Source: Nemania diffusa (taxonomy: Eukaryota; Ascomycota; Sordariomycetes; Xylariales; Xylariaceae). From it: a stretch of 64,000 nt of DNA. Shown here one piece after another: positions 1-13,885 of the stretch. The position numbers were made by a program, and so were the translations under genes. The stretch's first letter is position 1; each line of letters begins with the position of its first letter. Location: assembly GCA_038501195.1 (NCBI GenBank), contig JBBPUQ010000009.1:1798001-1862000 (forward strand). Reading direction: 5' to 3'. The notes beneath the pieces are model-generated. The model made no database searches. It saw only the letters and a program-made list of their open reading frames with translations, and had not been told where the DNA came from.

Positions 1-3000
1 AGTATAGATGCATGAGGTTCTGCAGCAACCCGTAGATTAAGTATATGATGTATGATATGGTGCGTTGGTACCCCCTGATGAATACAGGGATCATGACAGC
101 TGAGACTGATCAGGATGAAGATAATTCAGGACGACAGCCGCGCAGAGTAGTATTCAGTCGTTTACATGATCTACCCGCATCTAAAAAAAGAAAAAGATAG
201 CTCACTTCTGCAGTCTAGAGGGCCGAGGCAGCTCGGGTAATCCCGTTGTTTGTCATCGAATGTATTTAAGGCTGCAACATAATCCTTCGTAGTTAGTATA
301 TTGCTTATTATTCCTAGGCCCTTATGGTTAGGTGGTATTGCCGTTACTATTCAATTTTCCTTGACTTATATGCAACCGTTGTCCATGCATCGGCTACGCA
401 GCTACCCTACCCCTAGAACTTGGCTTGGACATAGTATAGCTTAAGACAGTAGGTCTTCCTACCTGCAACCTCGCCCTCGTCTAATATGACCAGCCATGCA
501 TGTAGATATTAGCGTATATGATTTATCGAGATCTTCGATCGATGATCACGATAATGCACGTCACCGCAACGGTGTCGCGATAGAAATCATTTACGCCACG
601 ATAGGCCTCATTACGAGCAATCCCGGGGCCTGAAATCCGAAGCGGAATAAGGGCCGATGGACTCTCTCGAAATTTGGTGCACAACAATGCGTGTGGTTTG
701 TCTGAGATTTGTAAAAAATAATGAGATATGATGAATATACCTATGATGCCGCCAATCTTAGGCGCACAGAATAATCTCCGCCAATAGCAATGTGGACGTG
801 ATGGATGACAAGGCATGATCCATAATTCGGGTAGCATCATCGCAACGTCACAATGAATGTTACAGTGCCATTTTTCTTCTTCCTCAGGCAAGAAGAGGGC
901 TCTGTTCAAGGGGATTTGACCTTGGTATAGCCTATCAAAACGTGATTAACATGCCCACGTGGATAAAGCTAGCTATCCATGTGTGTAATTTATAGCAGAT
1001 TATCTTCTGGGGCCATCTCAGCCCTGTAATTCTCGTGCCAAGTCATCTAAACGCGATCATCAATGGTCATGTCTATAGAAAATAAGGCAAACGTAGTCCG
1101 CCTGGGTTGATTGCGAATAACGCCTGGCTCTCTAGCTAGTCCCTACTATAATAGAATGTGTAGATAGGTGTGTGGTTAGCTGACACCCAGCCGGGGAAGA
1201 AGGGAATTAGCCCGGACTATGTTACGAATCAAAACGGTTGTACGAGGGACGAGGGACGATGGCGATACTGATACAAGAATTCCCATTGAGAACACGAGTC
1301 TGTGTTCCTTGAGTATCAAGTAGTTGTAGTAGCTCAGGCCTATGTTTAGCTGCGAATTGTAGCCCGTGGTGTGTCCTAGAAGCTCAATGGTACTCCCTAG
1401 TGAGTCCAAATTAGGGTACCATTAATAGCAGTGCAACCAGGATTTATGAGCTACCCGGGAAACATGGCCTGAGTGATTGTTACAATGAGGCCACGTATTA
1501 TAATGGTACTTTCCAAGAGGCAGAAATGGGAATACCGATCTATTACCATTTCATTATCCGGGCCAGAATCGCCGTCGAAGGGTAGGTTTGCATACCTGGG
1601 TTCACCCCGCCTATCAGGCCATATGTGCATGCTGCCCAGCTCCTTGATATCATAGTCTAGATGCTGTGCGATCTAGAACTTGGCGTAGATCTAAAGCTGA
1701 AATGTAGTACGCTGCGTCAGATAAACCCGAGGGTATAGATGGAGACATGGGTTCTGGCGTCTAGTGTCACGTTGAGGACACTCATTACCCTTACTGAGCT
1801 ATCGCCATAAGAACTAAATCAACCTCGACGAGTCAATTTCTTGTCCTTTCGGTAGTTACACTATATACCAGTGACGCGGAAGACCCGCAGGTCGTGAAGG
1901 TATACCGCCTCTACACAAATGCCCAAGATGTAAGACACTGTCGTGATCGAGACTAGATACCAAAGCTTTCGGCCTACAGAAGGAACAAATAAGGCACGTG
2001 GGGAAGAGTCAGAGACATTATAGCAGATTAAAAAGCGCCGATCTTGGGGCCTCATGGCACCCACTCGCTCGCTTTCGGTAGATAATACCATAGGCGGGTC
2101 TGGAGGAGAGGCGAATGAGACTAATCCACAACCTCCGCACTTTGAAACCCCAAACTGGAGCTTGGACGTTACAAGTTTGTAGGGCACTACGTACTATAAA
2201 GCCCGAGCTTTGAAAAGTCCCTCTAGCTTCATTATCTAGATGGAGAGTGGTAGCTAAACCTGCATTGTACATAAAGATGAATGCTACTTTAGTATCTGCT
2301 GTTGAGATAATTCCCTCTGTGAAGAGCTTCAGACCTTGATGTGTTGCCCGACCTACTACTAAATTGTTACAGTTTGAATAAGCCACGAATGCAAATAGAG
2401 ACGACTATAGGCATTCATGAAATAGTTGGCTTGGTCCCTGAACAAGGAGATTTGGCGATGGTAAATCATTATTTGCTACGCTCCCGCCCCCGGAGGCAAC
2501 AGCATGGGGTAAGAACGATACCAGAAAATATGAAGCTCCGAGAACTGGATCTGAGCAAATATACCATACCGAGAACTACTCCATGTGTTTGTTTGTCAGT
2601 GTACAGTTCAAAGTCAAGGTAGTCTGTGCACGACTTCCTAGTTGACCAAAACGACCGCGCTCAGCTGAGCCATGGCCACAATACCCCAAGTCCTTGCACT
2701 TCATCGGATGAAAAGAGTACAGGATCTATCTGCATGGCTACGTACCTAGATACCCTGTCAGCCACCCCAGCATCTCTGCACCCTAGCTACCTAGCTATTC
2801 TACAAGCAAGGGGGCTTGGGGATTCCTCGGGAACTGAGTCATCTGGCGTCTGCCGTCCATTACAATGGCGGTGAATTATGGGGGATGTATCTATACTAGC
2901 AATAAAGAATACAGTGCCAGACCAGAGAAGAAGTGTAACAAGTGTGCCTAATAACTGGGAATATATTAAGAGGAGAGTCAGCTATAGTATCTCGTAGGTA

Positions 3001-6000
3001 CTTGAGAGTGTAAGAAACACATGTGTCACAACTGAAATTGGTCTCCCAGTCTTTTCAGATCCCAGATTCAATGTAGAAATTCCACGGTAGGTAGGCTTGA
3101 CTTGGGCTACGAAGAGGTGTACCGTTTAGTTAAGAGAAGATACAGTACATTAGTACCAGTAACGAAGAGAATCGGCGGATTGCGGCAATTAATAGCCCCA
3201 ATGCCGTCACGATCTGCTCAGGGGAGATAGCTATTTTCCTTTATTCAAAGCCCTATTTAGCCTTACTGTATCGCCACTCTAGAAATTGTGGATTTGAGAA
3301 CCCGATTCGTATTCGGCTGAAGCAAGTCATATCGGTGTCAATATAGTTGGTGTAGGATATGTGATAGTTCGTCGCGGCGCCAGTTGGATATGCGACGCCG
3401 CACTTCACTACACGAGCGTTGAGTATAAGAAATGGCCTGATTATATCTCTTCCTTGCTTCGGCCTTTTCCTCTCCCTTCTCCCTCACTTTTTACTTTCTA
3501 TTACGTGCGAATAAGTGCCGTCTCTACTATTATCATGTCTTAAGATACTGCCAGTTGCCTCGCAGCGTATTGGTTAGTCTTGTGACTGGCTGTCGTTTTT
3601 ATGAGCGTGTAACGATACCAGGATCAATGCGATGGAATAACAGGTCTGTTGTTGTTTTGGTTGAGAAGACGGGGCAGTGTAGCCTTCTTTCCATAGAGAG
3701 CTGCTACATCGGATAGTTGGCAACTAGGTATCCTGGAGAAGCGACTGGCCAAGACGAAGGTATCCCTGTCAGAAGACAAATGTTCAAATTCATCACCACG
3801 CCTCATATTTTTTTAGTCTTCTGCTGGTCTGAGGACAGGAATAGGTAGCCGTTGAATAGCGGTTAATTATAATACAAAACAATTTTGAACTCCCTATCTA
3901 GAATCAAATAAAGTATCCAACTTCATCATTCATAAATAAAGAAAGAGGAATTAGCTAATCAACGCGTTACTATTATCCCTAGTACTAACCAGCCAAGATT
4001 TATAGGTTGTCAGAGACCTTAGGACTAGGTTTTTAAACGCGCATGTTACTATCTTAGGCTAGAAAATAAATAAATATCTACCGAAGCACGAAGAAGAACT
4101 TCACGTGGTGAAACCCTTGCATAGTGACTCCTACAAGGCCCTTCGAGTACCTAAGCATCGAAGAAGTACCTCGCAGCAGATCGTCCTTTCGAGACACCCA
4201 CCCACCTGTCCTTATATCCCGCATAGTTCCTCTTCTTTTCTTTCATATCCCGAGTCCCAACATGCAAAGAAGGAAAACAATAGTCGTTGCCCACTTTGTA
4301 GCGCGAGTTTAGGTAATTACGCGACTACCGGCTGTGGAGCTACTGTGAGCTAGCCTACTTAGTGCGGATAATAGCTCACAGATCGATGGGTATAGCTTCG
4401 AATCTCGAAGTTGCCAAGCTACTTACCGGCGGGCCCTTCTTTCAGCCGATGCACACCAAGCTAGCTCGCCAGCCACCCCCCGTCCACTAGGGCCATCTGG
4501 CTCCCGACAGTTTGGTACACCAGCGTTCCGTATTACCTGCGTCCCCCACTCGGCCCCTTGGCATTAGATGAGGGATGCTCTGGTTCGATCGCTGGCTCGA
4601 GGACCGCCAATGAGAGGCCGCACACAGCATCTGCTTTCCCAGCCCGTCGCGAGCGGCGCCGCCATAGTTCTACACCGACCCTACCCCCCCACATGCGTCT
4701 TAGTCTGCTGACTTGCTGTCTGTGCTTCGCCGGGCCTTTCCAAACGCACGTCAGCCTTGCCTCTGGAGTCTTGACACATCTGACGTAGGCCATACGGGCG
4801 AATAGGGCAGACCAGGTATGGCTATGTACCCCTACGTGTGCAGGCAGGTAGCGCCGTAGACCGCTACACCAGGTCACAAGTGTGAGATACCTAGACTAGC
4901 ATCGCCACGTAACTAAGTAATTACCACTACCTGACTTGCCCGACCAACGCATCCCCATCCTTCCCCCTCCTCCCCTGAACGGCAACCACAAGAGCCATCC
5001 TTAGGCTCGAGCGCTGCATTATCCTATGCCTTGCATGTTCGCGTCACGCTAAGTTCGTCTGATGCCCTTACACACCCGTGCAGTATCCTCTACAATTTGC
5101 TACCTATCACGAAAAAACCCATTAATATGTGGCCGTTCCCGAGGGCCCTAGCTAGCGCAGATCCCTAACGAAGCTTGTTTTTGTACCCGTACACGCTACG
5201 CTAGTTAGTATCTATCTTTATACTCGCTTGTTTTAGTGTGCCTAATTAGTTGCAAAAGGCAGCACAAGCAGTAAGGTGTGGCACCGGGAGTTACTCAGAA
5301 GTCTATACGATCGCGAGAAAGCAATGAGACGAAGTGGAGATTGGAGTCATGTAGAAATGTTTCACGGCGCGATGTAAGGTGGGTTATACCTTGATATACA
5401 AAGTAGTAAACTAAGTACACGAGCCGTCTGCCCTCGTACTCTGTGTCCAGATTAAATTTTGTCCTGTCTCCCCTTTTAATCGTAGTGACAGGCCCTGAGC
5501 GTTGCTCTCTTACTTCAGGGCAGGTACCTAGCAAAAGAGGACAGGGATACATCATTCATCACGAAAGGGCCGAGGGAAATAATTGAGTAAAATAATTGAT
5601 TTCATCATCGCGTTGATTCTGCATAATTCATCGCGCTTCATATAGTAACAGGGGGCCAGGCCATGGCACCAAATCATCTAATCCCCACCCTCTCCTCCCA
5701 ACCACCGTCCATATCTAACCATCTTGCTTCTATTGTTCTTTATGTTAGTCTAATATGGTTCTGGGTCTGGATGCGAGTTGAAATGATGCAACTGTGCAAG
5801 GAGGTATTTGCAAAGAAATTGTGACACTGTGCCGACCATAGATGCAAAGGATGTCGAATGTGTTCACATATCCTTTTTGGAAAACGACGCTGAAAGAAAA
5901 AAACGCCTCTCTGGAAAGCCGCAACACCGTGCATGAACCTCAAATGAAACCAAGTTGAATATTAAAATGGGTCTCATACCCTGAAAAGAGAAAAAGAAAT

Positions 6001-6314
6001 CAACAGGGGATCCAAGCATAAGATGCGTATCGCTTGCCAACCGCTTGCTTGGATCGAGCCATGCAGGTGTCATTTTCAGATGCCATCTGCGACACAAAGC
6101 AATTTCAAACCATGCAGTCAAACAAGAGCATGGTTAGAAAGGAAAGCTTAATTAGCCAGTCGAACCGCCATATGCTAGTAACGCCACGCTTTTGCCATCC
6201 TCATCCCCCTAGTCATTGCCGATCGTTTTTGAGTCGTTTATCCTCTCCGCCTATTAGGGTGCGGTACGGGGTAGTTTAGCTTGAGCGAAGATCGTATCAG
6301 TACGATTTTAATCT
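1..6314. other. Gene-poor region, nothing recognised
   Basis: Short open frames occur on both strands, but none has a recognisable domain, a plausible splice partner or a codon pattern like the real genes further on. Composition is mixed. A GC-richer patch lies around 4,430-4,870, and a few stretches look like degraded repeats. I see no tRNA or rRNA gene here. The absence of a call is a limit of reading by eye, not proof that the region is non-coding. Confidence 0.5.
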
Positions 6315-8080
6315 CTAGGGGCATGCGCTCCCACCTGAGGTAGGGTTCCATGCAAAATAATTAGGCCGCTCTACGGGTTCCTGGGGATTGGGGAAGAACT
6401 CGCTGTAGCGCGGCGATAGTGTCATGTGTTGATCATGAACCCTGGTATTAGGCGGTAGTTGAGATCCTCCATAAGAGCCAACAATATCTGCTGTTGGATA
6501 CATAGCCTGAGTATGCTCCCTGGGTGGAAGACCACCCATCGTCTGGTTATGAGATGGGCTATTGTAGGCATATGTATTTAGCTCACCATTAGGAGTAGGT
6601 AGTATCGTCCCGGAATATATCGGACGGCCCATCCAATCCGTAGCGCTCGGCGTAGCATGGCCATTGATACTCGCTGAGCCATAATTGTAGTTTAACGGCC
6701 GATTATAAACAGGCCCCTGGAATGTATCAACATGTCTGTTGAGTAGTTCCTGATCCGCGGGCCGGCTTAAGATAGATCGCTTAGGCCCAGCCGTTCTACT
6801 TTTATTGGTATTGGGACCGCCCTTGCGCCCTAACGATGCTCGTGCTGGCCCCGATATGTGATGTGATGGACCACACCGGCGAACCGGATTTCCTTTGCGG
6901 TATCGAGTCGTACTTTGCACGCCATCACGGAAAGCCCAATCCGATAGCTTCCATTCGGTGGATTTTTTCGTCTCTTGAGGATCGCCCGATTTACACTCGC
7001 ACTTCATAAACGCCTATTAGAACGGTTAGTGACTTCAAATACAACGCGCATTTTAGGACTCTCAGTATTATCTTTGTCGAAATCTTTGAGAATACTTACA
7101 GCATTCATACTTAGGTTATGTCGGATACTGTTTTGCCAGCCTTTACTATCGTTATTCGCCTTATCCGTATTGTCGCGAAACCATTGGTAGATTTGTTGCA
7201 GCTTCATTTTCTTATCCGGGACGCTTATGAATGCTTTACGGAGAAGCTGAGCATAGGGTACACTTGTCTTTGTCCCCTCGGGTTCTTCTGGTTGGCCTGC
7301 CGGCATAGGCAGAGGTCGCGGATCCTCGTCGTCAAACTGAAACGAATCCCCGACGTCGCCTTTTTCATGAGGAGATTCTTCGTGGATAGAAGGAACGGGA
7401 CTGGTCTCTGCCAAGTGGGAAACTATAGTTTCATCATTGACGGGTCCCACAGATTCGGTCCCCATCCCCTGTTGAAGGTGGAAGCTAGGGCCACCATATG
7501 TTGAGTTTGGCATTTGTCGAGGCAACTGGTCGCCATATGACGGCGCATGGTTTCCCATACTGCGATTTTGCATATTGGCATGTGCCTCCCAGTTGAAGTG
7601 TGGGTTGCTCAACTGCGGATTGTCCGACATGATCCAATTCGGGGGACTGACAACGGCTGAGCTGAGGGAGTAGTATGCGTCAGACTGAGCCTCTGAGGGA
7701 GAAAAGTTCGACAACTCTAACTGGAGAAGGCTATCAGTCTTTTCTAGCTTGTACGAGGCCGACGGAGGGGGCGTGAGAAACAAGCGCTTGGTCGAGGGCG
7801 TAGCGGGGAGATGAGGTCCTTGCTGTAGTTGCTGCTGACACGGGTACGGCGAATAGTCAGTCTTGGCAGGAAATAGAGGTAGTTCCGGAGCCGGGGTGAG
7901 GATCTGCTCCGATGATGGCGTGTCTTGGGAGACAGGCGACGAGGAGTAAGGGAACTCGTCACCAAGAAAATCAAAAGGATTTACAGCTGATTGCGCAGCG
8001 CAATATTCCCCCAGTGTCTGTGGAGCGGCGGTATACTGAGGATAGCTGACGGGCTGCCCGTCATATGCCGCTCGGTGCAT
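6315..8080 (-). CDS. Forkhead-domain transcription factor
   Basis: This is a nuclear DNA-binding regulator of the fungal forkhead family. Exon 1 runs 8080-7100 and exon 2 7013-6315, giving about 559 aa. The 86-nt intron (7099-7014) has a GTAAGT donor, a CACTAAC branch site and a TAG acceptor, and splits the domain in phase 0. The forkhead domain covers about residues 274-365: PYAQLLRKAF, then LQQIYQWFRDNTDKA, then the recognition helix core GWQNSIRHNLSMNA. Exon 2 continues with STEWKLSDWA and STTRYRKGN, the basic wing typical of ascomycete forkheads. The flanks are Pro/Ser/Gln-rich and look disordered. An in-frame ATG at 8203 would add 41 residues with no domain support, so I prefer 8080. The target genes are unknown. 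Confidence 0.85.
7014..7099 (-). other. Intron inside the forkhead domain
   Basis: GTAAGT donor at 7099-7094, CTAAC branch, TAG acceptor ending at 7014. Splicing joins SIRHNLSMNA to AFMKCECKSG without changing frame. Reading through gives an unrelated tail and a stop, so the intron is required for the domain. Confidence 0.85.
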
Positions 8081-8460
8081 CCCGAAAATGCACGGAACAA
8101 TATGCCTGTTGCCCGCCCCGGAGTGAAACAATGACGAAAGCAACAATGGCAATGTGGAGTGGTAGGGACGCGTGTTTCTTCTTCCCGGACCAAGGCAGGC
8201 CAAGCCAAACCAAGAAGACTAGAAGGACTAATTGATTGCTGAGGAAGCGGGAATATGCTGCTCTGCCTTCCTTCTATGCGAGGGTGGTCGGGTGGCTTGT
8301 ATTTGCCTGTTTTTCCGCGCGCGTGTGTGTGCGTGTTGTGCGGAAAGCTAGGGACAAGAGAGAAAACACATCGGTGAAGGGAAACAAGAGAGCACTAGAA
8401 AAGGTGGGTTGACTAAATATGTAGGCAGACCGTTGCTCCTGGACAGGTGCTCTAAAACGT

Positions 8461-8578
8461 GGGAGTGGGGGGGAGGTAGAGAGGTGGTAGGTAGAGGTGA
8501 TAGAGGTGAAGGTAGAGACAGAGGAAGAAGTAGAGAAAAAGAGGTAAAGGCAGAGGTAGAGAGGCGAAGACGGAGGGT
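8461..8578 (+). repeat. Purine-rich (GA/GGTAGA) low-complexity tract
   Basis: About 120 nt almost entirely G and A, with irregular AGAGGTAGAG units. It lies about 400 nt upstream of the forkhead start, so its CT-rich complement could be part of that gene's promoter or 5' leader. Confidence 0.7.
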
Positions 8579-8921
8579 AGGGTAAGTAGGTACGCAGGCA
8601 GTCCTCTTCTCGAACCTGATCAACCGAGATGCCAGTGCATAGTGTGTCCTGTCCTGTCTAGTCTTGTCAGTCCTGCTGCGTTCGAAGTGGCCAATGAGCC
8701 CAACTCCCAGCAACGTGAAGTCCCGGTTCGGGTCGAGCCAAATTAAATCAGCTCAGATTAGCCCAATACTGTAGTAGTAGTGGTCTCATGAGACGAGCAG
8801 GAGAGGTATTGATATTGCAAGGACAGTGCAGGGTTCACGGCTCTCCCGCCAGGTTGGGATAGAGAATACTGTAGCCCAGGATTGGTGCGGGTCGTGTGGA
8901 TTTTCTGGCTACCGATATTCG

Positions 8922-9000
8922 ACGTGGATGGGGACGTAGATGTAGATGTAGGTGCAGATGTGGATGTGGACGTGGGTGTGGGTGTGGGTGTGGTTGTGGA
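8922..9000 (+). repeat. Degenerate GATGTG/GGTGTG tandem repeat
   Basis: Hexamer-like units (GATGTA, GATGTG, GGTGTG) repeat for about 80 nt. It is a simple microsatellite. The His/Pro-rich open frame on the opposite strand is a product of the repeat, not a gene. Confidence 0.75.
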
Positions 9001-9342
9001 GTGAAGGGGAAGTGGTTCTTGTCGTGGCCGTGTGCAATAAGTATAAGTAGGAGATAGGTACTTTTTATGTTATGGCCATGTGCCGTAGTGGTTTGTGGTT
9101 TGTGGTTGGGTAGGTACTTCATCAATGTACTACCTAACAGTTGCCCTACCTTCAGGCTGCAGTTCCTTCCTCCTACACGTATCTGTATCTACCTAAGGTA
9201 GAATGTGTAGAGGTCCGTATAACAGCCATACGCCGGGATCCATGATTAGGTAATACCACGAGCTGCAGTTCACACCTGACAAGACACAAGATATTGCCCG
9301 CCAACCTACCTGTAGGCCGTCTACCCAGATCTACCTCTATGT

Positions 9343-9392
9343 CAACCAACCAACCAACCAACCAGCCAACCCGCCGGCCAACCAGCCAACCT
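9343..9392 (+). repeat. CAAC/CCAA tetranucleotide repeat
   Basis: Imperfect CAAC units with GCC interruptions, flanked by TACCTACC words. It is an ordinary microsatellite. Confidence 0.75.
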
Positions 9393-12088
9393 GCCTACCA
9401 ATCCACCTGCAGCTAACGCAACTAACGCAGCTCCGTGTTACCAACTTGGCGCGCCTCCCTTATTAGACTGATGCCTGCAGCGGTCTATCTGTCTGGGGGA
9501 GGTGAAGAGAGGTAGGTCAGAGTCTTCGACATACTACCGGTGTGGGGTTAATACCATGTAAGTGGTCCGGAGGTAGGTAAAATAAGTGTACCTACCTCTA
9601 TCTACCTAGGTATCTACCTAACGTCCTAGCAGACTTTGACTTCGACGTACACGGGTATCAGTACTTACACAAGGTACAGCAGTACCTTGTACGCCATACT
9701 GTGCAGGTAGCACCTACTGGTACCCGGGTACCTACAAGAGCAAAGCGAAGTAGCGCATCCATAAATACATTAGTGGTCTTAGCGTCTCATGGTAACACGA
9801 GTATACACGGAGGGGGTGTTCTTCTCCCCTCCCTTCCCATCCTCAACGCACTCCCTGGGAACTGCGCAGCGTGGGACAAAAATGCGCATCAGTTAGGTGC
9901 CCTGAGATATATGCAGTAGCCGCGGTGGAAAGCATCCGGGACAGAAAAAGAGAATGCCCATAGGTACCTAATCATAATGGGATACCTGAAACCCGCTGCC
10001 CTAGGCTTGTCCTATCCATTCTTGGAACTTAGGTACCTGTCTATCTAGTGGCACATATCAATCGAGGCAGGTATCCATATAAATTTTGATGTCAGTGCAT
10101 CTTGGCGCCCATCTTGGCGCGCGACATCCTGGCGCAAATCCTAAGATTCAGACTACCTAGACCTGCCACCTTTTACAGCTAGACTCGACCACACTTTGAC
10201 TTAATTTAACGACCAATCCTTTCACACATAGTAGATATGCTATGTAGCCGCGGTAATTATTATCATTTAGTTACTTATTTTATCTTTTTTTAACAAAAAA
10301 AAAAAGAAAAACAGTCGCTATAGCGATTGATTAAAGATAGCTAATATATAAATTATAAAAACATAGAAAGTAAATATAAGTATTACGATTAGTAGCAAGT
10401 GGATATACTTGTTGTATTGCTACCCTTCCAATATCATACAAAGCGGAGAGGTGGTCGAGTCTAGCTATGAGAAGTGGCAAGTTTAGGTCCTCGCCCACAC
10501 ACAACCTCGTACTAGACTATTACCTGAATGGGCAATTACCTATGTACGTACATGTATATGTATCGCTTCTCTACCAGGGTGCCGCTGCATCTACCGCTCA
10601 ACTGTGTCGCCGTTAATCCTGATCCTTACTTGCTAGACTAAATGGAGTTGCCTTGCATGTTTACGTCACATTCTAAGCCGCTTCGAACTGAAGTATTTTC
10701 AGCTATTCTTACCTCGTTTACGTTCACCGTTGACGATAGGCCCTAGCGAAGTGACAATCTGCGATCTATCACATTCTATGCAGCCTGTGTCTGCCACCAA
10801 GCGCCCACTATTTCTGTACCTGACTACGCTGCATGCCTATTTACTAGATATACCGGCGTTTGTAACTATATAAACCGTGACAGCCACCGCCCATCTGGAG
10901 ATCTGGCGTCTTCATCTTGCAAACAGCAGCGCGCTTTTATTCGGCTTAGACTGGGTGTTTTGTACACCGCCAGGTCGGGGAGTTATTTTGACATCGTGGT
11001 GGATGATAACAATAAGAGGGAGGGGAAACAAACGGGGCCCTAAGGGTCGTTGCACTATTGCGACATCATAATGATCAAGATCCGCGCGACGAGTGTCGTC
11101 TGGTCCTCGTCCAAGCGCAAAGCCAAAGAAGCCTAGGCCATCTCGTGTCAAACCAGTGACTTAAAATCTGCTACAAAAGGATTGTATTATGTATATGTGA
11201 CCATCCTCCGGCCCTCCTCTTACACCATCATCTGCAAGTCTTTTATTCCCAAATCGCTTGGTGCACAGCATAGGGGTCACTTGGGGGTCGCCTCCTGCCT
11301 ACGGTTACCTGCATTGTACCAGTGGGTTTTGGCAGCTAAATATCTATTTCGCCAAAGGTCGCCTCATTCAATGTCACACGGCCGCGGCCGCCCTGGCGAC
11401 TACCCCCAGCCTTACCCCCAAATTAGGCCCGCATCCTGGTGTGGGACGTGGGTGCTCGCCGATGCCACCGTCTACACATTATTCCTACCTCTTCTAGAAG
11501 ATCTCGCGGGCGGCTAACTACATGAGAAGCCAGGGGACTAACATTGAGACCCATTGATCTTCAGAAATGAAGATGAAGGTGACACGGACCGGGGGTATGT
11601 GGGAACAGAGCTTACTACATCGTAGAGGCAGTCGCAGCATTAGCGAGATAACAGCCATGAATGATTCCGTCCAAGATCTGAACTGGACACTTTTCTTGTT
11701 GAGTTTATTTTATGAAGGGGTCTCTTTGCAGTCGCCTCTCGATAGATATGTAGCTTTAGCTATACTGTCGCTTTCGCGAAACCTGCTAGACTCTTCTGCT
11801 ATGGCAAACCTAGTATCCTGCTTGGTGGCTGCAATAGGTGAGTGTACAGGCTCTACTAGATTTTGTGCCACCGAGCCCGGGTGAATTGACACCAAGTACC
11901 ACTGAGAGAATGATTGACAGAGGATGTAGTCATCAAGACGTCTCAATACCGTGCTATGCAACGGTTATGTGTCGCCATAACCATGTGCAAATACTACCTG
12001 GTACTGTACACAGGCCGTCTGCCTTAAGTTGTTTGTTTCGTTGACGGGCTAGGAACATGCGCGACAGCCCTTGCTGCGAGCGCTCGGC

Positions 12089-13885
12089 CTACTTTCGGTA
12101 GTAAATCTAATAAGTGCGTCAGCATACGCGCTAATTCTAGTAGAGCTAAACATAGAATGCTTACCTTCTTGAATTGGAAATGAAGTTGAAGGATACCCTG
12201 TGGATAGATGTCAGTTGGACGTCCTATGAAGGAGTGACTTAGGTGAACTTGAGGGGGTAGGAGATGGGAGAGGTCGGCTCTGAAACTATGCGGTGCGCCG
12301 GTCACACGACATATGTGGCTGGAGGCTGGCGTGACAGTCATGATTTAAATGTAGAAAAAGCCATTACTACCTCATCTCGAGGTTCGCGACATGCATCACT
12401 TGGCTATGTGGCGTGGCTTGCCGCGCCCTAAAAAAATGTGTGTGAAGAACATACCTTATCGAAGCTGCTCTTGAAGCCACGATCCTTTTTAGCACTATAA
12501 TCCCATTCACGGTCAACGATGCGAAAGGCGATGTCCTCATACGGCGGACCGGCAATGAAGCGGATGAGACATGTGTCCTCCTCGCCTGCTGGAGCTAGGG
12601 ATTCGCCTTTCCTTCTCCCATGCTCCCGAATGATTTTGAACGTAGGTGCTTGAGTCTTGTCGATGAGATCGGGATAAAAGATATTGAACTTATACCCCTG
12701 GACTACCTTGGGAGGTGGGTTGTCATGATCGTAGTGAGTTTGGTTATACTTGTTCCATTCATAGCCCATCTGCACACGATTAAAATAGCGTGGCTTGCGT
12801 GGTCGATATTTGTCGGCCCACTGGGGTTTCGTCGTGCTCGAAACTGCTTCCTCGGCCGTGAAGATTTCCTCGTCCTCATCAACGCCTCGCGCAACCTCAC
12901 GCTCATAGAGTGCTTTGGTGGCCTGGGAGAAATCCTCATTCGCACTGGATGCGAACCTCGCCGTACCCGGAGGTATGTTGTTAGCAACAGATGAGGAAGG
13001 AATTGCTGGCTTCAGCCGGGAAATAGTAGCTGAAGCTGTAGGCTGCTCCTTGAAAGTGGTCTGTGCGGAAGAGTTGCCATCACCGAGTCCAGCGGCTTTT
13101 TCCGGGCCAGCCTCTGCCAAAAGCTTAAGCCGGTTATCCAGTATAGCGTTGTATATCTTCTTAAGCCTTGCCTTAGCTTTATATACCTGCAGGCTCTTGA
13201 GGAGTTGTTCCCAGTAATCCGTATCTACGACCTCATCAGAATGTAGCTTCGCCTGTATTTGGCCTTCAAGCTTCTCCAGCTGCTCGATGTTCTTTGGGCC
13301 CAAAATCCTATCTACATCGGACGTGACGGAGCTCACGGCACGTGCTTCAGGTCCCATTGGCTTCAGTTTCAACCTATGGTCGGCGAGCAACGTTCGCAGA
13401 GCTGTCCAATATTCCCTGTTTCTCGCATTCGTCTCAAGGGTGTGGTACGATGTAATCTCGGCGTCCAGCTCACTAGCACCGGATTCACCCAGCGCCTCTA
13501 TGACGGCGGCAGGTGCAGGAACGTTGATATGCACATCTGCATCGTTTTCGTCGAAGACATCTCGATCTGAGTCTACGTATCGGAGGTTGAACGCTAAGAG
13601 ATCGATGGGCTTGGCTCGTCCTTCGCGAACCCGGATGTCGGCCTTTTTCTTGGACTGTTTCAACACGAACTTGTCTTCGTCAGCGACGAATCGCAGCGAT
13701 TGTTCGTCCTGACTTTGGTAGGTCTGTCTAGTCGCGCTCGCGCTCGCGACTGCACTCGGTGGTTTGGTTTGGGTCGGCCGCTGGTGCTTCGTGATCCTGG
13801 TATTCGCATCCCGCCTGGGAGACGTGATGTCGCGGCGAGGGGGGGATTTACGTCCAGATATCATAGCCCGTCGCCCGGGATCCAT
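12089..13885 (-). CDS. Cactin-like spliceosomal protein
   Basis: Cactins are conserved nuclear proteins of the spliceosome needed for accurate intron removal. Three exons are supported: 13885-12455, 12197-12165 (33 nt) and 12106-12089, about 493 aa in all. The middle domain starts with ADEDKFVLKQSKKKADIRV and EGRAKPIDLLAFNLRY. The C-terminal domain has GYEWNKYNQTHYDHDNPPPK, GYKFNIFYPDLIDKT, LIRFIAGPPYEDIAFRIV and EWDYS. Splicing then adds GILQLHFQFKK and ends IYYRK, the usual cactin ending. Introns are 12454-12198 and 12164-12107, with GTATGT and GTAAGC donors. An ATG at 13981 would add 32 hydrophobic residues and is less likely. The long charged N-terminal region seen in animal cactins is largely absent, so an upstream exon may be missing from this model. 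Confidence 0.88.

Larger units (their letters stand above)
8204..12088. other. Repeat-rich intergenic region
   Basis: No gene is supported. It holds purine-rich and GT-rich tracts (8.46-9.0 kb), a CAAC tract (9.34-9.39 kb) and many AGGTAC/TACCTACC-type words (9.1-9.75 kb). A run of A residues lies near 10.29 kb. Short frames at 10.9-11.9 kb have no recognisable domain. The part next to 8,080 should contain the forkhead promoter and 5' leader. Confidence 0.5.

Noticed and set aside
5020..5165. Repeat shared with about 10,640-10,770
   Set aside because: Only a core near GCCTTGCATGTT and a few short words match; this is too little to call a repeat without an alignment.
8835..9125. His/Pro-rich open frame on the minus strand
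   Set aside because: It is the translation of a GT-rich microsatellite, with no domain and no conserved start.
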